Assembly: GCA_002747515.1 (NCBI GenBank)
Contig: PDPP01000021.1
Coordinates: 1 to 57,317, forward strand
Reading direction: 5' to 3'
Length of the DNA: 57,317 nt
DNA from: Candidatus Moraniibacteriota bacterium
GTDB taxonomy: Bacteria; Patescibacteriota; Minisyncoccia; Moranbacterales; GCA-2747515
Shown in pieces: positions 17,973 through 26,431 of this stretch. Positions within the stretch are counted from its first letter, which is position 1, and every line of letters begins with the position of its first letter. Made by a program: the position numbers and the translations under genes. The notes under the pieces were generated by a model. That model worked only from the letters and a program-made list of their open reading frames with translations, was not told where the DNA came from and did not search any database.

Positions 17973-20405
17973 ATGCGTAAAAATAAAAAAATCTTGATAG
18001 CATCTTTTGCTGTTGTCTCTTTTGTTTTGGTGGCGGTTTTTTACCTCACACAAATAAAAGAAAAAACGTTTATTCCACAAGTAACTTGTAATTATGCGAG
18101 TGATGAACAAGCACTTACTGCTGCTACAAAAGCAGTTGATAGCACTATTTGTCAGTGTCTTAGTGATGCAGAAAAGAAAAAGCAATGTATAGATTATATT
18201 ACATACGGAGCAATAGATCTAGCACATAAGGGCAGTATGAACTTTGAAGAAAAAGAACAAGGAGAAAAGTCTGTAGAAGCATTTGAAAAAATCTTAAAAA
18301 CAGATCCAAAAAATAGAGAAGCATTGCTTGGTATGGGATACGCATATGAAATCATGGAAAAATATGATAAAGCACTTACATATTATGAAAAAGCACAAAA
18401 ACTAGATGAAAATGATGCATTGGTATATGTACGGATTGGACATCTCTATGATTTGAAAGAAGGTTTTGAAAAAGCACAATCATACTATGAGAAAGCTGCT
18501 AAACTCAATGAATATTCACTTGATGCACAATACAATCTTGCACGAGGATATTATCGAAATGATCAAAAAGAAAAGGCTGTAGAGATTTTTAAAGACATTT
18601 TTGAAACTGGAGACATCAATCAACGAACAAGAGCAGAAATCGGATATGTTCTCGCTACAGAAAGCATGGAAACAAAAGAATATGATCAAGCAAAAGACTA
18701 TAGTGATATCGCAATCGGAAGTGATCCAACACTCCCAATTGTATGGGTAGGTGCAGGAATCGTAAGAATTCCAGATATTGAAAAAGCATCCTCAAACGAA
18801 GAGGCAAATGATATTTTAAATGAAATACTCATATATTTTGATGAAGCAATAAATCTACAAAGTGACAGTACAATGGCACATTATTGGAAAGGACGTATAC
18901 TTTCCGCTTCAGGAAACGAAAAACAAGCACAAGAATCATTTGCAACTGCACTAAAATCTGCAGATACTGACATTACACTCATGCAAGATGAAAGAGGTGC
19001 ACTTAAAACAGAAATCAAGAGATATATCACCAAGAAAACATCATGGCTTTTCAAAGGATTAATACATGAAGCACATGCAAAGTCACATTGGAATGGTGAT
19101 TCAGTAAAGATTGCGGAGATGACTGATGAGCGATATAAAAAACGACAAAGTGCCATGAAACAAAGCATAGCTAGAAGCCAGGGGTATTCTGCAGAATATC
19201 AGAAAAAAACACAGATAGAAAAAGAACTTCAAAAAATAGAAGCATTAATTATAGCAACGCAAATTCAACTTGGTGAAATATCATACGACGATTCCCATAA
19301 TCTCTTATCTAGATTCAGCTATGAAAACAGACACTTAATTAAATCGAAGATATCTCAAGACAAATCGAAGATAATATCTCAAGGCAAGCAACAAACTCTG
19401 ACAAAAGAAAAAAGAGAGGAGTTGCAAAAACAGTTAAAACAATTAAATGAAAGAAAAAAACAAAAGAGAGAAGAATTGAAAAAAATAGGGCAGGAGATAA
19501 AAAAGAAAATACTAGAATGGAGAATAGAAAAAGGTGTTAAATTGGAAGGTATTGTTTATGGAACTTATCAAGATTTTTTGAAAAGAGTGCAACAAGTTAG
19601 GAAAAGAACTCGACATGTATGGACTATTCATGGAAATATTGCAATATGTAATAATGGATGGATTTTAGTTTGGCGTCCAAAATGTAATCCTATTTGTGAT
19701 GAATGTACTGCATGCACAAAGAGTTGTGGTAGCGGAACATGTACAAGAACATGCAAAGATGCACAGTGCAATACATACGTAAAATCAGAAGCATGTAATA
19801 CACAAGCATGTGTCACAGAATGTAAAAAACTGCCAGAAACCAACAACAAACCACAAGAAGTGTGTGAATTCGGCTCTTTGGCAAGTGCAAATCCACATCT
19901 TACAGAAAATGGTCTATGGAAATGGACATGCAAAAACACAGAGTCAAGTGCGGTGCCACTAACTAAAGATTGTCAAGCACAAACATGTCTTGCAGGTTCA
20001 CCAATACATGTAGATAAAACAGTATACTTTGATCAAGACGGTAAACCACAACCTGCAGAAGTACGTGTACAGTGTAGTGGAAGAGATATTTGCTGTGACA
20101 TCACAAACAAAGGAACTGGTGAAAATATGACTGTGTGTTCAGGAGAAAACAAAAAGATTGAAGTAGCACCTGGAGTAACAGAGTTTGGTGCAGTATGCTG
20201 GTTTAATGATGAAAAAGAAGGATCAGATGTACGTGTACAACAAAATCCCTTCACTATCAAAACTGCATGCGTAGATCGTTCATGTAATGCACAAGGAAAA
20301 TGTCAAACAACACCAAAGATTGGAAATAGTGCAGACATCTGTAAAAGCACATGCACATCAGATGCAAATTGCTCTGGCAAAAAAATACTTGAGACCAGAC
20401 CATAA
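17973..20405 (+). CDS. TM-anchored TPR protein with coiled-coil and cysteine-rich, thrombospondin-1-like C-terminal region
   Basis: TPR units (ALLGMGYAYEIMEKYDKALTYYEKA...); Lys/Glu-rich coil; TACTKSCGSGTCTRTCKDAQC...ACNTQAC. Confidence 0.75.
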   Translation: MRKNKKILIASFAVVSFVLVAVFYLTQIKEKTFIPQVTCNYASDEQALTAATKAVDSTICQCLSDAEKKKQCIDYITYGAIDLAHKGSMNFEEKEQGEKSVEAFEKILKTDPKNREALLGMGYAYEIMEKYDKALTYYEKAQKLDENDALVYVRIGHLYDLKEGFEKAQSYYEKAAKLNEYSLDAQYNLARGYYRNDQKEKAVEIFKDIFETGDINQRTRAEIGYVLATESMETKEYDQAKDYSDIAIGSDPTLPIVWVGAGIVRIPDIEKASSNEEANDILNEILIYFDEAINLQSDSTMAHYWKGRILSASGNEKQAQESFATALKSADTDITLMQDERGALKTEIKRYITKKTSWLFKGLIHEAHAKSHWNGDSVKIAEMTDERYKKRQSAMKQSIARSQGYSAEYQKKTQIEKELQKIEALIIATQIQLGEISYDDSHNLLSRFSYENRHLIKSKISQDKSKIISQGKQQTLTKEKREELQKQLKQLNERKKQKREELKKIGQEIKKKILEWRIEKGVKLEGIVYGTYQDFLKRVQQVRKRTRHVWTIHGNIAICNNGWILVWRPKCNPICDECTACTKSCGSGTCTRTCKDAQCNTYVKSEACNTQACVTECKKLPETNNKPQEVCEFGSLASANPHLTENGLWKWTCKNTESSAVPLTKDCQAQTCLAGSPIHVDKTVYFDQDGKPQPAEVRVQCSGRDICCDITNKGTGENMTVCSGENKKIEVAPGVTEFGAVCWFNDEKEGSDVRVQQNPFTIKTACVDRSCNAQGKCQTTPKIGNSADICKSTCTSDANCSGKKILETRP

Positions 20406-20427
20406 GAATAACGCATGAAAGATTTAA

Positions 20428-20457
20428 AAGAACAGGTTTGTGCACCTGTTCTTTTTT
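20428..20457 (+). terminator. Rho-independent terminator
   Basis: aagaacaggt-ttgtgc-acctgttctttttt. Confidence 0.8.
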
Positions 20458-20626
20458 GTTTTTTAAAATCTTATTAGAAAATGGAATGTGAATGAGATAA
20501 TTGTTGCGTAAAAATGAAAAATGTGTAGAAGTGTTATCTTTTTTACTACAATGTTAAAACCATTTTTGATAAAAAATATGAAGATTTCATGTGCAAAAGA
20601 GAGGCGGTTGAATAAGCACTAAAGAA

Positions 20627-21190
20627 TCATGCTTGGGACTTGCCGACATAATCGCCACGTTCTGTATTGATAATAATTTTGTCACCAGTTTCTACAAAAA
20701 GTGGAGTTGTAATTTTTGCACCTGTTTCTACTGTGACGAGCTTATCACCTCCAGATTGCGTATCACCTTTGAGTCCTGGTGGTGCTTCTGTAACTTCAAG
20801 TGTAACTTTGACAGGAACTTCAATGTTGATAGGATTTCCATTGAAATTAAGCATTGTGACTTCAAGACCTTCTGTGAGATAATCTGGTGCATTGCCCAGA
20901 GCGTTTTTTTCAATAGCAAACTGATCGTATGTTTCATTGTCCATAAAGTAAAATTGGTCACCTTCTGGATAGAGATATTGTGCTTTGGATTTTGAGATAT
21001 CAGCTTCTTCTACTTTATCAGAACCTTGAAATGTTTTTTCTATGACAGCACCATTGGTGAGGTTTTTAAGTTTTGTGCGCATAACAGCACCAGCGCGACC
21101 CATCTTGGAATGCTCATTATATATAACTGCGTAGGGTTCTCCTTCGAGAATAATTTTTTTTCCTGTTTTGATATCACTTATATTTAACAT
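20627..21190 (-). CDS. efp: Translation elongation factor P
   Basis: Full-length EF-P fold, GDTQSGGDKLVTVETGAKITTPLFVETGDKIIINTERGDYVGK signature. Confidence 0.93.
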   Translation of the reverse strand: MLNISDIKTGKKIILEGEPYAVIYNEHSKMGRAGAVMRTKLKNLTNGAVIEKTFQGSDKVEEADISKSKAQYLYPEGDQFYFMDNETYDQFAIEKNALGNAPDYLTEGLEVTMLNFNGNPINIEVPVKVTLEVTEAPPGLKGDTQSGGDKLVTVETGAKITTPLFVETGDKIIINTERGDYVGKSQA

Positions 21191-21263
21191 GTTGTAGATT
21201 TTAGAATTTTGAATTGAGAAAATAGAGTATGGCTGACACGAGGTCAGCCATAATATAATGGTT

Positions 21264-21470
21264 TTATTTTACAGTAAATGGAAGTAATGCCATGTGACGT
21301 GAGCGTTTTATTGCACGTGCGATTTGTCTTTGTGAGTATGTATCAACATTATATCGTTTTGGTGGATAGATTTTTGCTTGTGAATTCAAAAAACGTCGTA
21401 AGAAAATACTATCTTTATAATCAATTGCATCGAGAGTTTTTTCTCCAATTCTAATTTTTCGCTTTGCCAT
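21264..21470 (-). CDS. rpsR: 30S ribosomal protein S18
   Basis: DYKDSIFLRRFLNSQAKIYPPKRYNVDTYSQRQIARAIKRSRHMALLPF. Confidence 0.95.
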   Translation of the reverse strand: MAKRKIRIGEKTLDAIDYKDSIFLRRFLNSQAKIYPPKRYNVDTYSQRQIARAIKRSRHMALLPFTVK

Positions 21471-21492
21471 AATAATTTATCAATTTATCAAT

Positions 21493-21972
21493 TTAAAATG
21501 GTACATCTTCAATTTTCACTTCATCTTGTTCGTCATCAAGATTGATTGTAGGAATTTCATCATCTTTTTTTTGTTCTGCTGCTGGTTGATTTTGTTGTGG
21601 TGTTGCTGTGTTGTTATAATTTCCACCACCATTTCCACCACCTGCTTTTGCACCGAACTCAAAGTTTTCCATTATGATTTCTGTACGATACATTTTTTTG
21701 CCAGTGTCTTTGTCATCCCAATTTCGTGTCTCCAATCGTCCTTCTACGTATAGTTCCTGACCTTTTGTCACGTATTGTCCGATTATTTCACCGCGTCGTC
21801 CCCATGCGACGATATTATGAAATTCTGTGCGTTCTTGTTGCTGACCACTTTGGTCTTTCCATTTTGTGTTTGTTGCTATGGTAAAATTTGCAACAGTTTG
21901 ACCATTTGGTGTTGTACGCATCTCAGGATCTTGTGTGAGACGACCGACAACAATTGCTTTATTTACATTCAT
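21493..21972 (-). CDS. ssb: Single-stranded DNA-binding protein
   Basis: MNVNKAIVVGRLTQDPEMRTTPNGQTVANFTIATN; acidic tail ending EDVPF. Confidence 0.95.
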   Translation of the reverse strand: MNVNKAIVVGRLTQDPEMRTTPNGQTVANFTIATNTKWKDQSGQQQERTEFHNIVAWGRRGEIIGQYVTKGQELYVEGRLETRNWDDKDTGKKMYRTEIIMENFEFGAKAGGGNGGGNYNNTATPQQNQPAAEQKKDDEIPTINLDDEQDEVKIEDVPF

Positions 21973-22032
21973 ATTTTTGTCGTTTTATTTAGTTAGAGAC
22001 GTGTGACGTGCACACGCATTAAAAGAAAACTA

Positions 22033-22464
22033 TTAGATGTTGAGTGCTTCCTCGAGTTTTTCGTCAATTTTTTCTCCAGTTTCTTTGAGTTGCTTTTTGT
22101 CTTCTTTTTGAGTCTTGTCAAATTGTTTCGCAAATTCAGAAAGTGGTGGAAGTTCTTCAGCATTTACGATGATATAACGCAACACATTTTGATTGAGATT
22201 CATTTGACGGGTAATCTCTGCGATTGCGTCTTTTGTTTCTTTTGATTCATCACGTTCGTCTTTTTCTGGAAGAGTAAAACGACTCACATAATATGTACCA
22301 CGCCAGTTATGTTTAATTTCATATGCAAGCTTGCGATCAAACTCGAGTTCTTCACTTTTCCATGTGCCACCAGCAGCTTCTACTGCAGCACGTACTTCAT
22401 CTTTGATGCGAGAAAATTCTGGTTTTTTCTCTTCTGCGATGAGAAACATCAATTCATATTCCAT
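22033..22464 (-). CDS. rpsF: 30S ribosomal protein S6
   Basis: MEYELMFLIAEEKK...LAYEIKHNWRGTYYVSRF...LNQNVLRYIIV; upstream of ssb-rpsR. Confidence 0.93.
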   Translation of the reverse strand: MEYELMFLIAEEKKPEFSRIKDEVRAAVEAAGGTWKSEELEFDRKLAYEIKHNWRGTYYVSRFTLPEKDERDESKETKDAIAEITRQMNLNQNVLRYIIVNAEELPPLSEFAKQFDKTQKEDKKQLKETGEKIDEKLEEALNI

Positions 22465-22535
22465 AAATATGTTGTTTATTATAAATTATTGCTGAGAAAT
22501 TATTTTGTAAAAATTAAAAAATCCCATAACACAAC

Positions 22536-22620
22536 AAAAGTCCACACACAGACTCCACAAACTATGGAATATTGCTGCATCCTATCCACCTAAAAAAATG
22601 GCGGGATACAATGGACTTTT
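22536..22620 (-). promoter_or_regulatory. Structured 5' leader of rpsF operon, candidate S6:S18-type leader RNA
   Basis: 9-bp closing helix aaaagtcca/tggactttt enclosing hairpin tatcccgcc-attttttta-ggtggata (CCG in asymmetric bulge) and hairpin attcca/tggagt, just upstream of rpsF. Confidence 0.45.
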
Positions 22621-22705
22621 ATAAATTGTTACAGAGAGCATAGCACAATACATGAGATTATGCAAGGAAAAAATGATGAAGAGAGCATTATTTTTCAGAT
22701 TGTGC

Positions 22706-23205
22706 ACACAAGAGATTCTGAAATAAATTTAGAATGATGTTTTTTAGTGTGTGTATTTTTTTCAGTATGTAAAAATCTTTCTAGATTCCCGCCTACGCGG
22801 GAATGACAAACAGAAACACACATGTCATCCCCGCGAATGCGGGGATCCAGGGGGAAGTGGTAAGTTTTAAGTATTAAATCAAAAATCAAAAGTTGTGTGT
22901 TTACTTTGTGATTTTTTGAATGAATATGATGTGTTTTTTGTTTTGTGCTACTCTCTAGATTCCCGCTCACCACAGGTGGATAAACCTACGCGGGAATGAC
23001 AACAAATTTATCACGTGTCATCTCCGCGCAGGCGGGGATCCAGGACTGTGTAGCAGTATCAATATATTTTTATATGACAAGGCTTTTTTTCTTGAAAAAA
23101 ATAGATTTTGAAACACGTTCAGAATGACATTTTTAATGATTTTAGTATGTGCACTTTTTTTGTGTGTAAAAAACTTTCTGGATTCCTGCTTACGTGGGAA
23201 TGATA
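22706..23205. repeat. Cluster of palindromic intergenic repeats (attcccgc..gcgggaat type and attctgaa..ttcagaat type)
   Basis: 22709-22735, 22785-22807, 22823-22851, 22959-23000, 23017-23044, ~23096-23128, 23180-23203 carry related hairpin units. Confidence 0.8.
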
Positions 23206-23278
23206 TTTTATGCATTTTCAAAAAGACAAATTGTTTTAATATTGAAAAAAAGTAGTGATTGTGCCACTATGGGATTGT

Positions 23279-25240
23279 ATGCAAAAATTTGACTTACACA
23301 AACATTTTGAGCCGACGGGGGATCAGCCGCGGGCGATTGAACAGTTGGTTGATAGCGTGTTGTCTGGTAGTGCTGCGCAGACGCTTTTGGGTGTGACGGG
23401 GTCAGGGAAGACGTTTACGGTGGCAAATGTGATTCAAGAGGTGCAAAAGCCGACGCTGGTCATTGCGCACAATAAGACATTGGCAGCGCAGCTTGTGCAG
23501 GAGTTTCGGACGTTTTTTCCGCAGAATGCAGTGGAATATTTTGTGTCGTATTATGACTATTATCAGCCAGAAGCGTATGTGCATGCATCGGATACATATA
23601 TTGACAAAGAGGTGGAGATTAATGAAGAAATTGATCGGTTGCGTCACGCTGCGACTGCTGCGCTTTTGACACGTAGAGATGTAATTATTGTGGCGAGTGT
23701 ATCATGTATCTATGGTTTGGGATCACCAGCGTTTTATAGGGACAGTATGATGACGATTAGAGTAGGTGATGTGATTGATCGAGAGGATTTACTGAAGAAA
23801 TTGATTGACTTGCATTATGAGCGTAGTGACATATTGTCGCGCGCAAAGTTTCGTGCAACTGGACCGACGATTGATATTGTGCCTGCTGGGCGAGAAGCGA
23901 TTATGCGGATTATGATGCGAGGGACGCGTGTTGTGCGGATTATGGAAATTGATTTGGTAAGTGGAGAGAAGCGTGCAAGTTTTGATGAAATGATTATTTA
24001 TCCAGCAAAACATTTTGTCGTGACGGAGCCAGTATTGCAGAGTTCGCTGGATCAAATTCAAAAAGATTTGACAGAGCAATTGGCATTTTTTCAAAAAGAA
24101 GGGAAATTACTTGAGGCACAAAGATTGGAAATACGTACCAGACAAGACATTGAAATGATGAAGGAGCTCGGGTATTGTAATGGTATTGAAAATTATTCTC
24201 TGTATCTTACAGGGCGAGAAGTAGGTGAAGCGCCGTATACACTTATGGATTATTTTCCTGAGGATTATTTGCTTGTGATTGATGAATCACACGTGACTGT
24301 GCCACAAATTGGTGGGATGTACAATGGCGATAGAGCGCGAAAACAAAATCTCGTGGATTATGGATTTCGTTTACCGAGTGCATTGGATAATCGACCACTA
24401 AACTTTGATGAATTTGAAAAACGCATGGGACAAACAATTTTTGTTTCAGCGACACCGGCAGAATACGAGCAGAAAAAAAGCACAAAAATGATTGAACAAA
24501 TTATTCGTCCAACAGGACTTGTAGATCCAGAGTTAATTATTCGTCCGACAAATAAACAGGTGCAAGATGTGATTACAGAGATCGGGGAAGTAGTAAAAAA
24601 GGGCGAACGTGTACTCATTACAACACTAACTAAAAAACAAGCAGAGGATCTTTCTGAATATCTTGACGAAAATAATATCAAATCAAAATATTTACATTCT
24701 GATGTGGACACGCTTGACCGTATTACAATATTGGAGGAATTGCGACGAGGTGTGTTTGATGTGCTTGTTGGTGTAAATCTTTTGCGAGAAGGTTTGGATT
24801 TGCCAGAGGTATCGCTCGTGGCAATTCTTGATGCAGATAAAGAAGGATTTTTGCGCTCAGAAGTGTCGCTCATTCAGACGATTGGACGTGCAGCACGTAA
24901 TGCTGAGGGTCGCGTGATACTGTACGCGGATAAAATCACAGGATCTCTGAAAAAAGCAATCGATGAAACAGAGCGTCGTCGTAAAATACAATTGCAATAC
25001 AATAAAGAACATAATATTACACCACAAACCATTAAAAAACACATTGAATCAATTGTAAAAAATACACCAAAAGATATAAAAGAAAAAGCAAAGGAATTTG
25101 TGACAATGGCACGGATAGAAAACATTGACGGATATATCAAACAACGAGAAATGGACATGAAAAAAGCTGCGACATCATTAAATTTTGAAGAAGCAGCAAT
25201 GATTCGCGATGAAATCAAAGAATTGCGAAAAATGCGGTGA
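23279..25240 (+). CDS. uvrB: Excinuclease ABC subunit B
   Basis: MQKFDLHKHFEPTGDQPRAIEQL, GVTGSGKTFT, YYDYYQPEAYV, QTIGRAARN, C-terminal UVR motif. Confidence 0.96.
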   Translation: MQKFDLHKHFEPTGDQPRAIEQLVDSVLSGSAAQTLLGVTGSGKTFTVANVIQEVQKPTLVIAHNKTLAAQLVQEFRTFFPQNAVEYFVSYYDYYQPEAYVHASDTYIDKEVEINEEIDRLRHAATAALLTRRDVIIVASVSCIYGLGSPAFYRDSMMTIRVGDVIDREDLLKKLIDLHYERSDILSRAKFRATGPTIDIVPAGREAIMRIMMRGTRVVRIMEIDLVSGEKRASFDEMIIYPAKHFVVTEPVLQSSLDQIQKDLTEQLAFFQKEGKLLEAQRLEIRTRQDIEMMKELGYCNGIENYSLYLTGREVGEAPYTLMDYFPEDYLLVIDESHVTVPQIGGMYNGDRARKQNLVDYGFRLPSALDNRPLNFDEFEKRMGQTIFVSATPAEYEQKKSTKMIEQIIRPTGLVDPELIIRPTNKQVQDVITEIGEVVKKGERVLITTLTKKQAEDLSEYLDENNIKSKYLHSDVDTLDRITILEELRRGVFDVLVGVNLLREGLDLPEVSLVAILDADKEGFLRSEVSLIQTIGRAARNAEGRVILYADKITGSLKKAIDETERRRKIQLQYNKEHNITPQTIKKHIESIVKNTPKDIKEKAKEFVTMARIENIDGYIKQREMDMKKAATSLNFEEAAMIRDEIKELRKMR

Positions 25241-25275
25241 TACAAGAATTATGATGTATGATATACTAGAAAACT

Positions 25276-25872
25276 ATGAAAAAAAAGTTACAAAAAACAA
25301 AGAAGAAAATTATCAGTGCATATGCGCACAAACATCCATTATTGTTTTTTATGATTGTTTTCAATGTTTTTGTAATTACAGTCATTTTTGTAAGTAATGC
25401 AATGATTGATGATTTGGATATGATTAATGCAAAAAGAATTCTTTTTCATCAACCAGATCCTGAGTTACAAAGAGAGGTGGAGATAATGCTTGCGGGATAT
25501 CCAATGGTAGAAATGGCACCGTATATTGCAGCAGAGAATAGAAAAGTTGCCGCATTTTTGGTAGCAATTGGTAAAAAAGAAAGTGCATGGGGCAAACGAT
25601 CACCAAAATTACATGGAAAAGATTGCTATAATTATTGGGGATTTCGTAGAAAAGATAAAAAGATGGGCAGTGAAGGACATACATGTTTTGATTCACCGGA
25701 GCAAGCCGTGCGTATTGTAGCGAGACGTATTCATCATTTGATTAAGAGGGGATATGATACACCAGAAAAAATGGTGTTGTGGAAGTGTGGTGATTGCACT
25801 GGTCCAGAATCTGTAGGTGCAGGAAAATGGATACAAGATGTGGATTTATATTATAAAAAAATGATCGAATAA
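25276..25872 (+). CDS. Membrane-anchored lysozyme/glucosaminidase-like protein
   Basis: N-terminal TM; VAIGKKESAWGKRSP...CYNYWGFRRKD...CFDSPEQAVRIVARRI resembles muramidase/glucosaminidase-like folds. Confidence 0.55.
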   Translation: MKKKLQKTKKKIISAYAHKHPLLFFMIVFNVFVITVIFVSNAMIDDLDMINAKRILFHQPDPELQREVEIMLAGYPMVEMAPYIAAENRKVAAFLVAIGKKESAWGKRSPKLHGKDCYNYWGFRRKDKKMGSEGHTCFDSPEQAVRIVARRIHHLIKRGYDTPEKMVLWKCGDCTGPESVGAGKWIQDVDLYYKKMIE

Positions 25873-25946
25873 TTTTTTTGTAATATTTTAGAATTTATCT
25901 ACACTTCCTCTTTTGTATATGAAATTCTCAGATTGTAATATAAATG

Positions 25947-25987
25947 AAAAAGCTATTTCATAGAAATTCTATGAAATAGCTTTTTTT
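25947..25987. terminator. Bidirectional terminator hairpin
   Basis: aaaaagctatttcatagaa-attctatgaaatagcttttttt. Confidence 0.8.
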
Positions 25988-26267
25988 ACATGTGTTTGTA
26001 CAATTCTTTGATTATTGCAGAACGCATTTCAGGTGGACACGTTTTGTACAACATTTGAGCTTCGGCAGGAGTTCGTAATTTTGGGATGGCTTGTTTTACA
26101 AGTGCAATCCATTTATCCATTACTACAGTTTTCATATCGGATCGACATGTTCTATATAATTCCTGAGCTTCAGCAGGTGTGTTGAGAGGAGGTATTTCTC
26201 CAGTTATATAAAAGTATACGTAGATTTCATCGATTTCGAGTAGTTTTGCAATATTTGCTACATCCAT
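25986..26267 (-). CDS. Small hypothetical protein with two TPAEAQxLYxTC repeats
   Basis: LNTPAEAQELYRTCRSDMKT and LRTPAEAQMLYKTCPPEMRS. Confidence 0.6.
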   Translation of the reverse strand: MDVANIAKLLEIDEIYVYFYITGEIPPLNTPAEAQELYRTCRSDMKTVVMDKWIALVKQAIPKLRTPAEAQMLYKTCPPEMRSAIIKELYKHM

Positions 26268-26431
26268 GAGATTTTTCTCCTCTATGATTGTATGTTTTTT
26301 TCAAAGGACGATTCTGTACATTATATATTTTATTTTTTTGCATTGTCAATAATCTTTCCATTTTTATTGACGAAAAGTATAAAATACGAGAAGATGACAC
26401 TATTGTTCTGTTATTAAAATATACAATATTT

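Noticed and set aside
22536-22620. SRP RNA (4.5S) candidate because minus strand contains GGATAGGATGCAGCAATA
   Set aside because: No GGAA-capped helix with matching symmetric/asymmetric loops; position upstream of rpsF favours a leader RNA.
22780-23050. Possible CRISPR array from repeated attcccgc/gcgggaat units
   Set aside because: Units are palindromic, irregularly spaced, in alternating orientation and without uniform spacers or cas genes; better explained as REP-like repeats.
24358-24873. 171-aa minus-strand ORF inside uvrB
   Set aside because: Antisense to a highly conserved gene, Ser/Arg-rich frame typical of complement-strand coding bias, no domain.
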